A program made the position numbers and the translations under genes. A stretch of 32,296 nt of DNA from NCBI GenBank assembly GCA_020632575.1, contig JACKFH010000041.1, positions 1 to 32,296 on the forward strand. Direction: 5' to 3'. Positions 1 through 9,370 of the stretch are shown piece by piece. How positions within the stretch are numbered: position 1 is the first letter of the stretch; each line of letters opens with the position of its first letter. Below the pieces are notes generated by a model that did no database searches, had not been told where the DNA came from, and worked only from the letters and a program-made list of their open reading frames with translations. The DNA is from Candidatus Omnitrophota bacterium. Lineage in GTDB: Bacteria > Hinthialibacterota > Hinthialibacteria > OLB16.

Positions 1-1094
1 CTGACCACCTCGCCGACCTCGGCCCAGTCCTTCTTGAGTCCCACCGATGCGACGCGGCGATCCGATACCACCTCGAAAGAAGCGGTCGCCCAGTTCTCGA
101 CTCCTTTATCGCTTCTCGCGATGACATCCACGAAGTACTCCCCTTCGCTCAAGATGCCGAGCCCATGGTCCCACATTTGCCCCTCCTCACCGATTCGAAT
201 GTCGCCGTAAAGTTTGCGCTCACCCTCGGCGGTTCGCAGATTGAGGTGGATTTCGGTTCCCTCCGGAGCGTTCCGACAAGTCGTGCGGCTGAACAGTAGA
301 CCCGATTCTTTTCTGGGGATCGGCGAAGTCGGTGGGGGATCTCCCGGAGACACCCCGAGTTCGCGATTTGCCGCTCGGAGAATCTCCACGTCCAGGGACG
401 CCCGGGGTTCGCGATTCGCGGCCCGGAGGATGGCTCTTCCCTGGCGCGCCATTTGGTAGTCGAGTTTGATTTCCCAGCCCAGGTCGAATTCGAGTTGCTC
501 TCGTTCGGGGAGTTGGATGACTCGGCCCTCGCCGATTGAGTAAAGTGTTCCATCGCGTGGGTCATCGGAAACCGCTTCTCCTTCTCCTGTTACAAAGGCG
601 GGGAGTTTGACCTCACCCGAAATGACCAGGCCCGAACCATTCTTGACCTGTTCCTCGATCTTCGACTTGACATGGTCGGGGAGTGAGTCGAACTCCACAC
701 GGTTGATGAAAAAGACATCGAAAGGTTCCTCGGTCAAACGGTTAAAACGTTTCGTTCCCGCTTCTGGGTCTTTGTACCAACGGGGATCGCCATCACCCGC
801 GAGGGTGTTGCCACCCAGGATATGAAAAGCGTAGGCGTCCAGATCGAACCGCTGCATGAGTTCGATCATCTCGCGACCATCGGTGCTCCCCTGATACCAA
901 GGGGCCATGAAGAGGATGCGGATCGATCCGAGAGCGTAGGGTTTGGCCCATTTGGTGTGAGGCGTTTCGAAGGCCATCGAGAGATCGTTGTTGATCTCGA
1001 TCAAATTCTCGGGAACGGGGCGTTCGCCGGTTTGGGCGAGCGCGAGCGTTGGCAAAGTGACGATGAGGCATAAGGTTAGGATGATGCGTTGCAT
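1..1094 (-). CDS. Secreted glutamine-amidotransferase-like protein, truncated at window edge
   Basis: An uninterrupted frame runs from the ATG at 1094 leftward off the window (about 364 codons seen, 3' end missing). A GGAGG sits about 10 bases before the ATG. The first 20 residues are a clear signal peptide ending ALA|Q, so the protein is exported. The next roughly 190 residues resemble the class I glutamine-amidotransferase-like or ThuA-like fold found in secreted planctomycete-type proteins: an opening strand IRILFMAPWYQG, a FDVFFINRVEF strand, a GSGLVISGEV strand and a late GEGRVIQLP strand. I see no Cys-His-Glu triad, so enzymatic activity is not supported. After it come the short motif AILRAANREP, common after this domain, and beta-sandwich-like sequence. 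The octapeptide ILRAANRE occurs twice within about 25 residues (plus-strand bases 365-435). Family assignment is moderate; the existence of the gene is firm. Confidence 0.7.
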   Translation of the reverse strand, partial: MQRIILTLCLIVTLPTLALAQTGERPVPENLIEINNDLSMAFETPHTKWAKPYALGSIRILFMAPWYQGSTDGREMIELMQRFDLDAYAFHILGGNTLAGDGDPRWYKDPEAGTKRFNRLTEEPFDVFFINRVEFDSLPDHVKSKIEEQVKNGSGLVISGEVKLPAFVTGEGEAVSDDPRDGTLYSIGEGRVIQLPEREQLEFDLGWEIKLDYQMARQGRAILRAANREPRASLDVEILRAANRELGVSPGDPPPTSPIPRKESGLLFSRTTCRNAPEGTEIHLNLRTAEGERKLYGDIRIGEEGQMWDHGLGILSEGEYFVDVIARSDKGVENWATASFEVVSDRRVASVGLKKDWAEVGEVV

Positions 1095-1151
1095 GAAAAA
1101 ACACCCTCCGAGAAAAGGATTTTTTAAAGGATCGCCAAACCAAGTTTGTGT

Positions 1152-1217
1152 CATTCTCGCGAAGGCGGGAATCCATAGGGAAGTCCCTGGTCCTGGATAC
1201 CCGCCTGCGCGAGTATG
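1152..1217. repeat. Imperfect palindrome (REP-like stem-loop)
   Basis: Arms 1152-1175 and 1194-1217 are inverted copies matching at 21 of 24 positions, with an 18-base loop. The arm sequence (CATTCTCGCGAAGGCGGGAA...) has the look of the widespread dispersed repeat with arms like CATTCCCGCGAAAGCGGGAA seen in many bacteria. A further piece, CGGAATGACA, follows near 1271-1280. The element lies in the 242-base gap between two minus-strand genes. It may also act as a stem-loop at the 3' end of the rimI transcript, but there is no T-run to call it a terminator. Confidence 0.65.
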
Positions 1218-1336
1218 GCCTACAGAGACCATTGTCGCCTTTTACTAATCAAAAGTCCCAATGCAACACGCTCGGAATGACACTCCTTGAACCGTCGGTT
1301 GGAGACACATTCTTTCGCTATTGGGGGCCTCGACGA

Positions 1337-1777
1337 TTATTCGACCCCCAATTCTTTCCTCAGGATCAGCGCGTCCTCCACCGGGTTCGAATAATAGTTT
1401 CGTCGTGTCATCACCGACTCGAAACCGTTTCGACGATAAAGTTCGATCGCCGCCTCGTTGGAGGCTCGCACCTCGAGGAGGGAGACTCGTCCCTCATTTC
1501 GAGCGGCCCAACACAGTGTGAAATCCAGCAGGGTTTGGGCGATGCCCTTCCTACGATGATCCGGATGGACCGCGAGGTTGGCGATATGGAACTCCTCGAA
1601 AACCAACCAGCCGGTCAAATAACCGACCAGACTCTCGCCCTCGACCCAACCCCAAGTGTGGCTGTAGACATGCATGAACTCGGCGGCGTAGGCGTCATGA
1701 GTCCAGGGTTCGCTGAAGCATAGGATCTCGAGTGCGAGGATTTGGTCCAAAAATTCGCGCGTGAGTTCGACAATCAT
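1337..1777 (-). CDS. rimI: Ribosomal-protein-alanine N-acetyltransferase-type GNAT protein
   Basis: A 146-residue GNAT acetyltransferase of the RimI type, which transfers acetyl from acetyl-CoA to the N-terminal amine of a protein (ribosomal protein S18 in E. coli). Visible signatures are the FSEPWTHDAY segment near residues 21-30, the beta4 strand HIANLAVHP (64-72), the acetyl-CoA loop R-R-K-G-I-A (75-80), and the late LLEVRASNEAAIELYRR-NGF block typical of RimI. Length fits the family. The open frame extends 14 codons upstream to a GTG at 1819, but those residues do not resemble the family, so I start at the ATG at 1777. Its ribosome-binding site is weak. Other GNAT enzymes with a similar RimI-like core act on different proteins, so the substrate is inferred. 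It is not linked in an operon to tsaB/tsaD as often seen elsewhere. Confidence 0.82.
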   Translation of the reverse strand: MIVELTREFLDQILALEILCFSEPWTHDAYAAEFMHVYSHTWGWVEGESLVGYLTGWLVFEEFHIANLAVHPDHRRKGIAQTLLDFTLCWAARNEGRVSLLEVRASNEAAIELYRRNGFESVMTRRNYYSNPVEDALILRKELGVE

Positions 1778-1824
1778 CCGATTCGCTTTATCATGACACG
1801 ATTTTTTTAGGGTGTTCACCCGGG

Positions 1825-1973
1825 ACTGTAGCCCGGCAACTCACTTGCCGGGTTTTCATGCCAACGCCGTGGGAGGGGCATCCTTGCCCCGATTCCCGGG
1901 CATCCCTTTCGCGGCAAGATGCCGCTCCCACGGTTAGGAGAAGGTCTCGGCAAGTGAGTTGTCGGGCTACAGT
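1825..1973. repeat. Nested 149-bp palindromic element (MITE/REP-like)
   Basis: Outer arms 1825-1850 and 1948-1973 are inverted copies matching at 25 of 26 positions. Inside them a second inverted pair, 1867-1888 and 1913-1933, carries a CCGTGGGAG...GGCAT...TTGCC type sequence. The whole unit can fold as one long hairpin with a hairpin in it. It fills the gap between the divergent rimI and DUF6785 genes and ends four bases before the ATG at 1978. No transposase is present, so if mobile it depends on an enzyme encoded elsewhere. It also extends open frames falsely on both strands. Confidence 0.75.
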
Positions 1974-1977
1974 GAAA

Positions 1978-3921
1978 ATGAATCGAGACAAAAACCAAGA
2001 AACCACCCCGCCACACGAATCGAAAACCGTCACCTTCCGGTCGGTCGCTCTCGCGTGTGGGTTGATGCCATTGCTCGCCTGGTGGGTGGTCACAGCCGAA
2101 CTCGTTTGGTACCAGAGTCACTCCACCGGCCTCTCCCTTTTTTTCCATGTCACCGTTCCCGTCCTGTTTATCGCGCTCGCCAACCTGGCATGGAAACAGA
2201 GATACCCCGCCTCCGCCCTGGAGCCGGGAGAACTGCTCACCCTCTATGTCCTCCTCTCGGTCGCGGGTGCAATCTGCAGCCATGATTTTTTGCAGATCCT
2301 GGTTCCGATGATTGCTTACCCCGACTATGCCGCCAATCCTCATAACCGATGGGAGGAATTGGTGCTTGCACACATCCCGAGTTGGGCGATCCTAACCGAC
2401 CGCGAGGCGGAGACCGACCTGGCGATTGGGAACTCGACCTTCTACCGGTGGCAAATCCTAAGAGCCTGGGCGACTCCACTCCTGTTCTGGTTCGGTTTTG
2501 TCTGTCTCCTCCTCCTATCCCTTCTCTTCATGAACGCGATCCTGCGGAAGCAGTGGACCGAGAGAGAACGGCTGACCTTTCCGATTCTCCAGATTCCGAT
2601 TCAGATCTGTTCGAATCTCCCCAACCTGCTACGGAGCCGCGGGTTCTGGATCGCCTTCGTGATCGCCGGAGGGATCGATCTTTGGAATGGTCTCCATGTC
2701 CTACACCCCTCCTTGCCAATGATTCCCATGATCGAGGCGCTTCGGTTTCAGGATTACCTGATCGAGCAACCCTGGAACGCGATCGCCGGGACCAACCTGA
2801 GCGTTTACCTTTTCGCGATTGGTCTGATCTATTTTCTCCCATCCGACCTCGCTTTCAGCTGCTGGTTCTTTTTTCTGCTCTATCAATTCGAACTGGTTCT
2901 GACCTCGACGCTTGGGGTCCATGATCTCCCCGGTTTTCCGTTTGTGCGAGAACAATCGGCGGGTGGGTATCTTGGGTTGGGGATTCTCACCCTCTGGTTT
3001 TCGCGTGGTTATCTCCGACAGGTCTGGCTAACGATGTGGAACCGTCCGGGAGGGTTGGATGAATCGGGGGAGGCCCTTCGCTATCGGACCTCGGTCTTCG
3101 GTTTTCTCCTCAGTTTCGGTCTCCTGATCTCGGTGGGCGTTTACATGGGGGCGGGGATCGGCGCGATGACAGCCTTCTTTGTCATCTTCTTTCTCTACGG
3201 TCTCGCGATCGCCCGGATACGAGCGGAGCTCGGGCCACCGGCGCACGATCTGTATTCGACCGGCCCCGATGTCCTCATCTCGAACGCGGTGGGAACTCGC
3301 TCCATGGATGATTCCACCAAAGGAGTTTTCGCCATGTTCTATTGGATGAACCGGGGATACCGATCGCACTTCGCGGCCCACAGCATGGAGGGGTTCAAAG
3401 CGGCTCAAGCGAGTGGGCAATCCGCGCGGTCGATGTTCTTTGCGATTCTTATCGCGATCGTGGTCGGCACGATCTCCTCGTTCTGGGCGCTGCTTCACAG
3501 CCTGCACATTCATGGTTACAGCGGCCGGTTGGCCGGGGATGCTTTCGCGGGAGAGGCCTGGTTTCGGTTGTCCGCCTGGACCGATCTCCCCTTCCCCGCT
3601 CGAATCGGCGCAACTCTGGCCACGGTTATTGGGGGTGCGCTCACTTTCCTGCTCGGAGTGTTGCGCAGAAGTTTCAGCTGGTGGGTCTTTCATCCGGTGG
3701 GGTATATCACCTGCTCCTCCTGGTCGATGCAGAAACTGTGGTTCTCTTTCTTCATTGGATGGGCTGCGAGAGTGTGCATCACCCGGTATGGGGGACGATC
3801 CGCCTATTTGGCCGCGATCCCTTTTTTCATGGGACTGGTTCTCGGCGAGTTTGTCGTGGGAGCTTTTTGGAGTCTTTACGGATGCCTGACCGAACAGCCG
3901 GTCTACCAGTTTTGGGGATAA
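1978..3921 (+). CDS. Polytopic membrane protein, DUF6785/DUF6784 family
   Basis: A 647-residue integral membrane protein with about 14 hydrophobic segments, beginning with FRSVALACGLMPLLAWWVV near residue 20. It resembles the DUF6785 (N-terminal) and DUF6784 (C-terminal) proteins of Planctomycetota-like bacteria. Recognisable pieces include ERERLTFPILQIP and GLAIARIRAELGPPAHDLY, the latter a conserved cytoplasmic loop in this family, and a HPVGYITCSSWSM segment near the end. The biochemical role is unknown. The family is regularly beside an M28/FtsX fusion and an OPT-like transporter, as here, which suggests transport or a membrane complex. The frame continues 40 codons upstream into the palindromic repeat, so I start at the ATG at 1978, just after the repeat. 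No good ribosome-binding site precedes it. The next gene begins 7 bases after the stop. Confidence 0.72.
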   Translation: MNRDKNQETTPPHESKTVTFRSVALACGLMPLLAWWVVTAELVWYQSHSTGLSLFFHVTVPVLFIALANLAWKQRYPASALEPGELLTLYVLLSVAGAICSHDFLQILVPMIAYPDYAANPHNRWEELVLAHIPSWAILTDREAETDLAIGNSTFYRWQILRAWATPLLFWFGFVCLLLLSLLFMNAILRKQWTERERLTFPILQIPIQICSNLPNLLRSRGFWIAFVIAGGIDLWNGLHVLHPSLPMIPMIEALRFQDYLIEQPWNAIAGTNLSVYLFAIGLIYFLPSDLAFSCWFFFLLYQFELVLTSTLGVHDLPGFPFVREQSAGGYLGLGILTLWFSRGYLRQVWLTMWNRPGGLDESGEALRYRTSVFGFLLSFGLLISVGVYMGAGIGAMTAFFVIFFLYGLAIARIRAELGPPAHDLYSTGPDVLISNAVGTRSMDDSTKGVFAMFYWMNRGYRSHFAAHSMEGFKAAQASGQSARSMFFAILIAIVVGTISSFWALLHSLHIHGYSGRLAGDAFAGEAWFRLSAWTDLPFPARIGATLATVIGGALTFLLGVLRRSFSWWVFHPVGYITCSSWSMQKLWFSFFIGWAARVCITRYGGRSAYLAAIPFFMGLVLGEFVVGAFWSLYGCLTEQPVYQFWG

Positions 3922-3928
3922 CAAACCG

Positions 3929-5824
3929 ATGAAATCTTTTCTCAAATGGTTTCTAACCTCTCTGACGATGATCGCTGTGACGGTGGCGGTCGCGGTGTGG
4001 GTCGGCCAACCGGAAGAGGTGACCATCCGAACCGAGTCGATCGACAGCGCGGTCGATCTCAATTTCGATCGGGTTCGGAACCACATCGAAACCTTTTCCT
4101 CATTCGGTTCGCGAGTCGCGGGTCAGCCGGGGTCAGCAAGCGCCGCCGGATACGTTGAGAAGCAACTCGCCTCCATTGGATATGACCACATCGAATCCAC
4201 GACTTTCGAGGTGACGATTCCGAAAGTCCATCAAGCCGATCTTCGCGTCCAATCCGGTTCGGAAACCCAATCGTTTCGCCTGTTTCCGCTCTGGCCCAAT
4301 CTTGCTCGGACCAGTCAGACACCGGTGGAAGGCCTGACTGGACCCTTGGTCTATCTGGGCGAGGCGCGTTTCGAGGAAATGGTTGGGAAACCGATCGAGG
4401 ATTCGATCTGCTTTCTCGATTGGGACGCTGAAGAGGAATGGACTCGCATTCCCGAACTCGGAGGTCGAGCGGTCGTCTTTCTAGGGGACACCCCCTCGAC
4501 AGGCTGGGAGGCGCGTAAAAAATTTTTGACCATCCCCGCGGATGTTCCGAGATTTTATTTGACCGATGAAAACTCGAAAACGATTCGGGAGATTCTGAAT
4601 CAACAAAGACTGAATGGAACGATCCAATGCCAAATGGATTGGGATCGATCAATCGAGACAAATTTCTTGGTCCGGATCCCCTCGGCGACGGGAGAAACTG
4701 AGAACCCGCTTGTGTTTCAGGCTTACACGGACAGCATGAGCCTGGTCCCCGAAATCTCTCCCGGAGCGGAACAGGCGATCGGCGTGTCGGTCCTCTTAGA
4801 GTTCGCTCGTTTCTTGAAAGAGTCTGAAGGTTCTCTTCCACGTCCTGTCCATCTCCTGTTCACCGGCGGTCACGGAACCGTGATGGCGGGGATGGTCGAC
4901 TACATCGAATCGGTCACAGAGGGCGAGAAAAAGAATCGACCCGCGCTGGTGGTCAGCCTCGATCTGGCCAGTCATACGACGCGCTTTGGAGTTCATTGTT
5001 TCGGAGAGATGCGCGGGTATGCCGATCACTTGCTACGTCCAAGATTCTCCCGTCTCGCATTGGAGCTCAAGTCCTTTTCCGAGAGAGTGGCTGGGACCAC
5101 CGGCGAACAATCGTTGGTCGACGCGGTCAATCTCAAACACGGTCGAGCCTGGGATTCTTTTCTCCCTTACCGCGCTCCCTTCGCCTCCGAAATCGCCAAT
5201 GTGGCGAGCATTCCGGGAATCGCGATCGCCAGTTTGGACGATTCCCGGAAGTGGGTGGACACTCCGGACGACACGGTCGCGCGGATGGATTTCGACCGCT
5301 TGATCCGCCAACTCTCGTTCAAAGAGGGGGAACGCATCGGGCTCCTTCGCATCCTTCACGCCCTCATCGAGTGGGAGGGTCCCTACACCTCGGGGGAGAT
5401 CGACGATAAATGGGTCGACCTGACCGGTCGGGTTCAATGGCTCAAAGCGGATGAGGACTACACGCCGCAACACCCGCTCCGAGAGGCTCCTGTCTTTCTT
5501 AAGTCGCGAAGGGAGAACAAATACCTGGTCGGCGTTCGAGGGATGCCGGTCGCTCTCACGGATGAGGATGGCCACTTTACCTTTCGTGGACTGATCGATG
5601 TGACCGGCAACAACTGGTACACCGACTGTGAAGTAGAGGCTTATGGATTGGCCACCGACCGTTTCCTCTCCAGTCAATCCGGAGGCGGTGGCCGAATACG
5701 AAGAGTCGTTGAGATCAAGACAGGCGACATGCAAATTCCCTCGGGATGGCTCAATCCTTTACGCGGTCGATCGATCTCAGGAAAAGGACCGTCCCAGCCA
5801 AATCACGTTGCGGTCACCGAATGA
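3929..5824 (+). CDS. M28-like peptidase domain, readable first part of a broken M28-FtsX fusion
   Basis: The open frame codes 631 residues: a membrane anchor (about 5-25), then an M28/aminopeptidase-like domain with an inserted PA-like region. The family fold is recognisable in FSSFGSRVAGQPGS (about 56-69) and in VFQAYTDSMS...GAEQAIGVSVLLE (262-290). The expected metal ligands are altered: the usual H-Y-D is YTD, and the D-(N) of the second site is G-A-E-Q. The domain is therefore probably catalytically dead, which is known for this branch. From about residue 575 (base 5650) onward the sequence stops matching the family, while the neighbouring frame picks it up (around base 5830, LEVFLREHNLVRV... 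then KLYETRTDGPP). The last 50 or so residues and the stop at 5824 are thus a frameshift product. The authentic gene continued to about 8332. Confidence 0.7.
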   Translation: MKSFLKWFLTSLTMIAVTVAVAVWVGQPEEVTIRTESIDSAVDLNFDRVRNHIETFSSFGSRVAGQPGSASAAGYVEKQLASIGYDHIESTTFEVTIPKVHQADLRVQSGSETQSFRLFPLWPNLARTSQTPVEGLTGPLVYLGEARFEEMVGKPIEDSICFLDWDAEEEWTRIPELGGRAVVFLGDTPSTGWEARKKFLTIPADVPRFYLTDENSKTIREILNQQRLNGTIQCQMDWDRSIETNFLVRIPSATGETENPLVFQAYTDSMSLVPEISPGAEQAIGVSVLLEFARFLKESEGSLPRPVHLLFTGGHGTVMAGMVDYIESVTEGEKKNRPALVVSLDLASHTTRFGVHCFGEMRGYADHLLRPRFSRLALELKSFSERVAGTTGEQSLVDAVNLKHGRAWDSFLPYRAPFASEIANVASIPGIAIASLDDSRKWVDTPDDTVARMDFDRLIRQLSFKEGERIGLLRILHALIEWEGPYTSGEIDDKWVDLTGRVQWLKADEDYTPQHPLREAPVFLKSRRENKYLVGVRGMPVALTDEDGHFTFRGLIDVTGNNWYTDCEVEAYGLATDRFLSSQSGGGGRIRRVVEIKTGDMQIPSGWLNPLRGRSISGKGPSQPNHVAVTE

Positions 5825-8332
5825 GTCGCTGAACCTGGAGGTCTTCCTGCGAGAGCACAACCTCGTTCGAGTGGCCGATCCGACCACGTTGATCCATCTC
5901 CGCGAACTCAAACTCTACGAAACCCGCACCGACGGTCCCCCTATCAATTCGGGTTCTCGTTCCCGGACACCCGCTTCAACCTTGGGAGGAAGAGGCGTTT
6001 CCTTTAGGCGCCAGCTCGGTCGATCCTCCGAGTCACAGCGGGCATCGGATTCAAGACCCTCGGTTTCTCCTGCTCGATAACGATCGGAAAACCTTCGCGG
6101 CGAGGGGGTCGACCTTCACAACCGCGAAATCATCTCCTGGCCTCCTCACGCCGCCGCGCGAGATGTCGAACACTTAAATGAGGCGCGGCTCGAAGAGATG
6201 CAATCCGGAGGCATCGAAAGCAAGAAGGCGGAACGGTTTCTAAGCGAATGCCGAAGGAAATCCGGACGGCCGAGTCCGCACTCGAGTTCCAATCGTTATG
6301 GAGAGTTCAAAGCCCAATTGGAACGTGGCTGGGGATACGCGGAAAAGTCTATCGCGAAATTTTTCGCGGATCTCCAGCCTGATGACCGGCATCCTCTTTA
6401 TCTCTTCCTCATCGCCCCCTCCGCCTACTTCTTGGAGAGGATTCTCTTTGCCCACCGGAAAATCGGTCATCGAGCCTCTCTGATCGCCTGATTTTTCTGG
6501 TTGGTTTCCTCCTCTTCAGTGGGTGGTCCACCTGCCTTCCGACTGACCAAAGTCCGGCGGTTGTGCTGATCGCTTTTGTGTTGATCGCTCTCTCGACCCT
6601 AGTTGACCGCAGTAGTGCTCCAACCGGTTCGACCGATCGATGCGCTGTCAGTTTCATCTCTCTTCGATCCTCGAGGAGAGACCGGGACGGCGGGGTTCGC
6701 CCGGTCCTTCGAATTTGGAATTCAAAACATCCGGAACTGCCTCGTACCGTTCGGCCATGACCGAGCCTGACTGTGGTCCTGAGTCACCTTTGCCCTTCTC
6801 TCGTTCCTTTCGGTCTCGCCGGATCGAAGCACGACCTCGCATTGTCCACCCCAAAGGAGAACCTGTTTACAAGGGGTTTCTCGCTCGCAACAAGGATTGG
6901 GGGACCTCTCACCACGCGCTTCAAGAGTCTCTTGAGACGGCTTACGGGGACGAAAATTCTCATGAGGCGTCTCTGGTTTTTCGATAGGCGGCGGCGATTT
7001 CAGTCAAATCGATTTGTTCAAGAAAGAAGATCTCCAACCACTGTGACCGCACTGGTCGGGATGGAGGCGGAAGAGAACCGAACGACTCATCCGGAACGAG
7101 CCCTGATCGCCGGCGAATGGTTCCAACACATCGGGAAATGGTGTCCTCCTTTCCGAGACCTCGGCGCGTCTGTTGGTTTGGACAAGAGGGACCTCGGTCC
7201 AGATGGTTCGTGTTTATGGCGAGCTCTTCCTGATCGGAATTCTTGACGCCGATAAGATGAACAGCTCCACGACCTCGATGGCGAATCGACCGCCCCGGTG
7301 AATTTTGTCTTGCAACGCAGGTTGATGGCTCAGCGGGAAACTTTTGAGCGACCTGACACGATTGAGGAATATGTCCACCACTCCTGGGAAAACTGCGCAA
7401 TTGTCCCCTTCGAATTCGCCTGCTCTTTGGGAGGCAGCCTCCGAAGCATCGCGGTCACTCCAGAGGAGGATCCTGGAGGAAGCGATCTCCTGGACCGAGC
7501 GAACCGACCTGACTTTTCTGGCCTCCGATGGCGAGGAGGTGCGCCTGATCTCTTACCTCGACGAAGCCGGATTAACGCCACTGCCGAACTTTTTTTCCGA
7601 TCCTTCTTCTCTATTGGTGATTGGAGGATCGCTGATGGGTTCGCTGAAGGATCGCGAACGGGAGATCTCGATCTATCACTCGGTCGGGCTCTCGCCAAAA
7701 CAGATTTCGCTCCTCTTCCTCGCGGAAACTTCAGTCTACGCCCTCCTCGGTTTGTTTGAGTCGCTCCTCGGGTTCGCTCTTGATGAAAGCTCAGGTGCTG
7801 GGCATCGGGGTGGCCGGTTTGAATCTCAACTACACGGCGGGTTCCTGCTTGTTCGCCACCGGACTCTCGATGACCACTGTGATGATGGCCGGCGCTTATC
7901 CCGCCTGGATCGCCTATCGGACCAGCCAGGGAACGGGTCGCAACCTATCTCTCGCGACTCATGAGGGAACGATCGATTGCAAACTCCCCTTCCTCTACAC
8001 GGAAACTCAGAAAGAATCGGTGATGGCTTATCTGGAAGATCAGATCCGAGAGCGCGAGGGACTTTCGGCCGGCCCCTTTTCGACAGAGCATGTGGAGGAG
8101 GCCGGTCAAAACTCTCTTGCCTTCCTCTCGTGGCTCGCCCCGTTCGATCTCGGGCTTAGTCAGACGAACCGAATCGAACCGGTCTTTGACAGCGACCGAA
8201 ACCATTTTCAGCTTCGACTGATGAGCGAGCTGCGAACAGGGGACCGGGTCACTTGGGAACGGCAAGTCCAACCCTTCGTTCGAGAGATCCGGAAAGATCC
8301 TACCTGGCTGGAAGATGGAGAGTCGCGAATGA
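5643..8332 (+). pseudogene. Frameshifted remainder of the M28-FtsX fusion (FtsX-like permease part)
   Basis: This stretch has no long open frame, yet a single protein can be followed by hopping between the three plus frames. The pieces in order: LREHNLVRVADPTTL (5840s), YQFGFSFPDTRFNLG (5942), AARDVEHLNEARLEEM (6150s), a transmembrane piece LYLFLIAPSAYFLERILF (6400s), LIFLVGFLLFSGW (6488), a GFARSFEFGIQNIR piece (6690s) matching the cytoplasmic start of FtsX domains, KGFLARNKDWG (6870s), TALVGMEAEE (7050), VRVYGELFLIGILDADKM (7210s), PVNFVLQRRLMAQ (7295), then the FtsX signature REREISIYHSVGLSPKQI (7660s) and the final transmembrane part to 8330. I count about 13 frame changes and no obvious nonsense mutation. 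Either the gene is decaying or this part of the assembly has indel errors. The expected stop probably overlaps the next gene's ATG as ATGA at 8329-8332. Confidence 0.75.
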
Positions 8333-9370
8333 ACGACCCCCACCAACTCGAACCTTTTGAGGATGGTTTCTCCCGGCGCACAGTTTGGGGCGCCCTCTTT
8401 GTCGCGGCGGTGATGACACCCGGATCGCTCTATCTCGGGTTGGTGGCGGGGCAGACCTTAGGGGCGGCGGCGGAGTGGGTCACTTTGATCCTTTTCACCG
8501 AGGTCGCCCGTCGGAGTCTGGTCCGCCTGAAACGCCAGGAAGTTTTTATTCTGTTTCTATGTGGCCTCCGCGCGCTCTCGGCCACCGCCTTCGCCCACCT
8601 CGCACTATCCGGCGGACCTTTTGCGGCCACCATCTGGGGGCGGTATCTGATTCAGGCTCCGCAAACCGAGGCGGTCGCGGAGGAGATCCCGGATTGGGTG
8701 GTCCCCGCTGGTCGACTCACCCGCGCGGTGGCCGAGCGGAACTCGCACACCAGGATTGGTGGTGGACCGAATCGAGTGGTTGATTTTCGGCGATGAGGCC
8801 TGATCGTCCTGGGACAGTTTCTCGGCCGGGTCAGTTATTTTTCCCTCGGGTTCCTCCTGTTCCGCCTGACCTCGGATCGAGAGCGGCTCCCCTTCTCGCT
8901 CCCGATCGCCGCCGAGGGGGCCACCGCGCTCGCGGAATCGACCGAGAAGAAGGGAGCCGATCGCGAGCACTGGCGTTGGGAAACCTTTTCGGTGGGCGCG
9001 ACGCTCGGGTTCTTCTTCGGTTGTCTCTATCTCTTCCTGCCCGTGGTGACCGGACTTTTTTTCGCCAAACCGATCACCCTTCTTCCGATTCCCTTTGTCG
9101 ACCTGGACTCGAACGCGGAATCGATTTTGCCAGCCAGCCTGATCTCGATCAGTTTCGACGCTCTCATGCTGCTGACCGGAATGATTCTCCCTTTCCCCTG
9201 GTCGTCGGAATCTTCGTCGCAGTCATCCTGACCAGTGTGATCGGCAACCCGATCCTGCAATCTTCGGCTGGTTCGAACACTGGTCCCCAGGAAATGGCCT
9301 GCTGGAGAACCAGATGATTCTCTCCTTCGACTTTTGGATGAGTGTCACCTGCGGGTTGGCGCTCACCGTA
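8329..9370 (+). pseudogene. 5' part of OPT-like peptide transporter, frameshifted
   Basis: The protein begins at the ATG at 8329 (MNDPHQLEPFEDGF...), matching the start of the planctomycete-type 'peptide transporter' group related to the OPT family. The order of recognisable pieces is AVMTPGSLYLGLVAGQTLG, LILFTEVARRSLVRLKRQE, ALSGGPFAATIWGRYLIQ, LGQFLGRVSYFSLGFLLFRLTSD (from 8800), GFFFGCLYLFLPVVTGLFFAK (9005-9067), GIFVAVILTSVIGNPIL (9212) and SFDFWMSVTCGLAL (9323). These lie in frames 1, 0, 1, 0, 2 in turn, so at least five indels separate them; the last returns to frame 1 near 9360. The upstream FtsX remnant runs into this frame without a stop, again suggesting a lost or gained base. Together with the next entry it would make one membrane protein of about 670 residues with many transmembrane segments. 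Confidence 0.7.

Noticed and set aside
365..435. Tandem duplication of a DNA segment in the first gene
   Set aside because: Two ILRAANRE segments are in frame and the first fits a family motif; it is too short and diverged to be sure of a duplication.
1858..1977. Forty-codon N-terminal extension of the DUF6785 protein
   Set aside because: It is translated palindromic repeat; the real membrane protein begins after it.
3028..4086. 352-codon minus-strand open frame opposite the DUF6785 gene
   Set aside because: The composition is Arg/Ser/Pro/Gly-rich, there is no ribosome-binding site, and it crosses the intergenic border of two real plus-strand genes.
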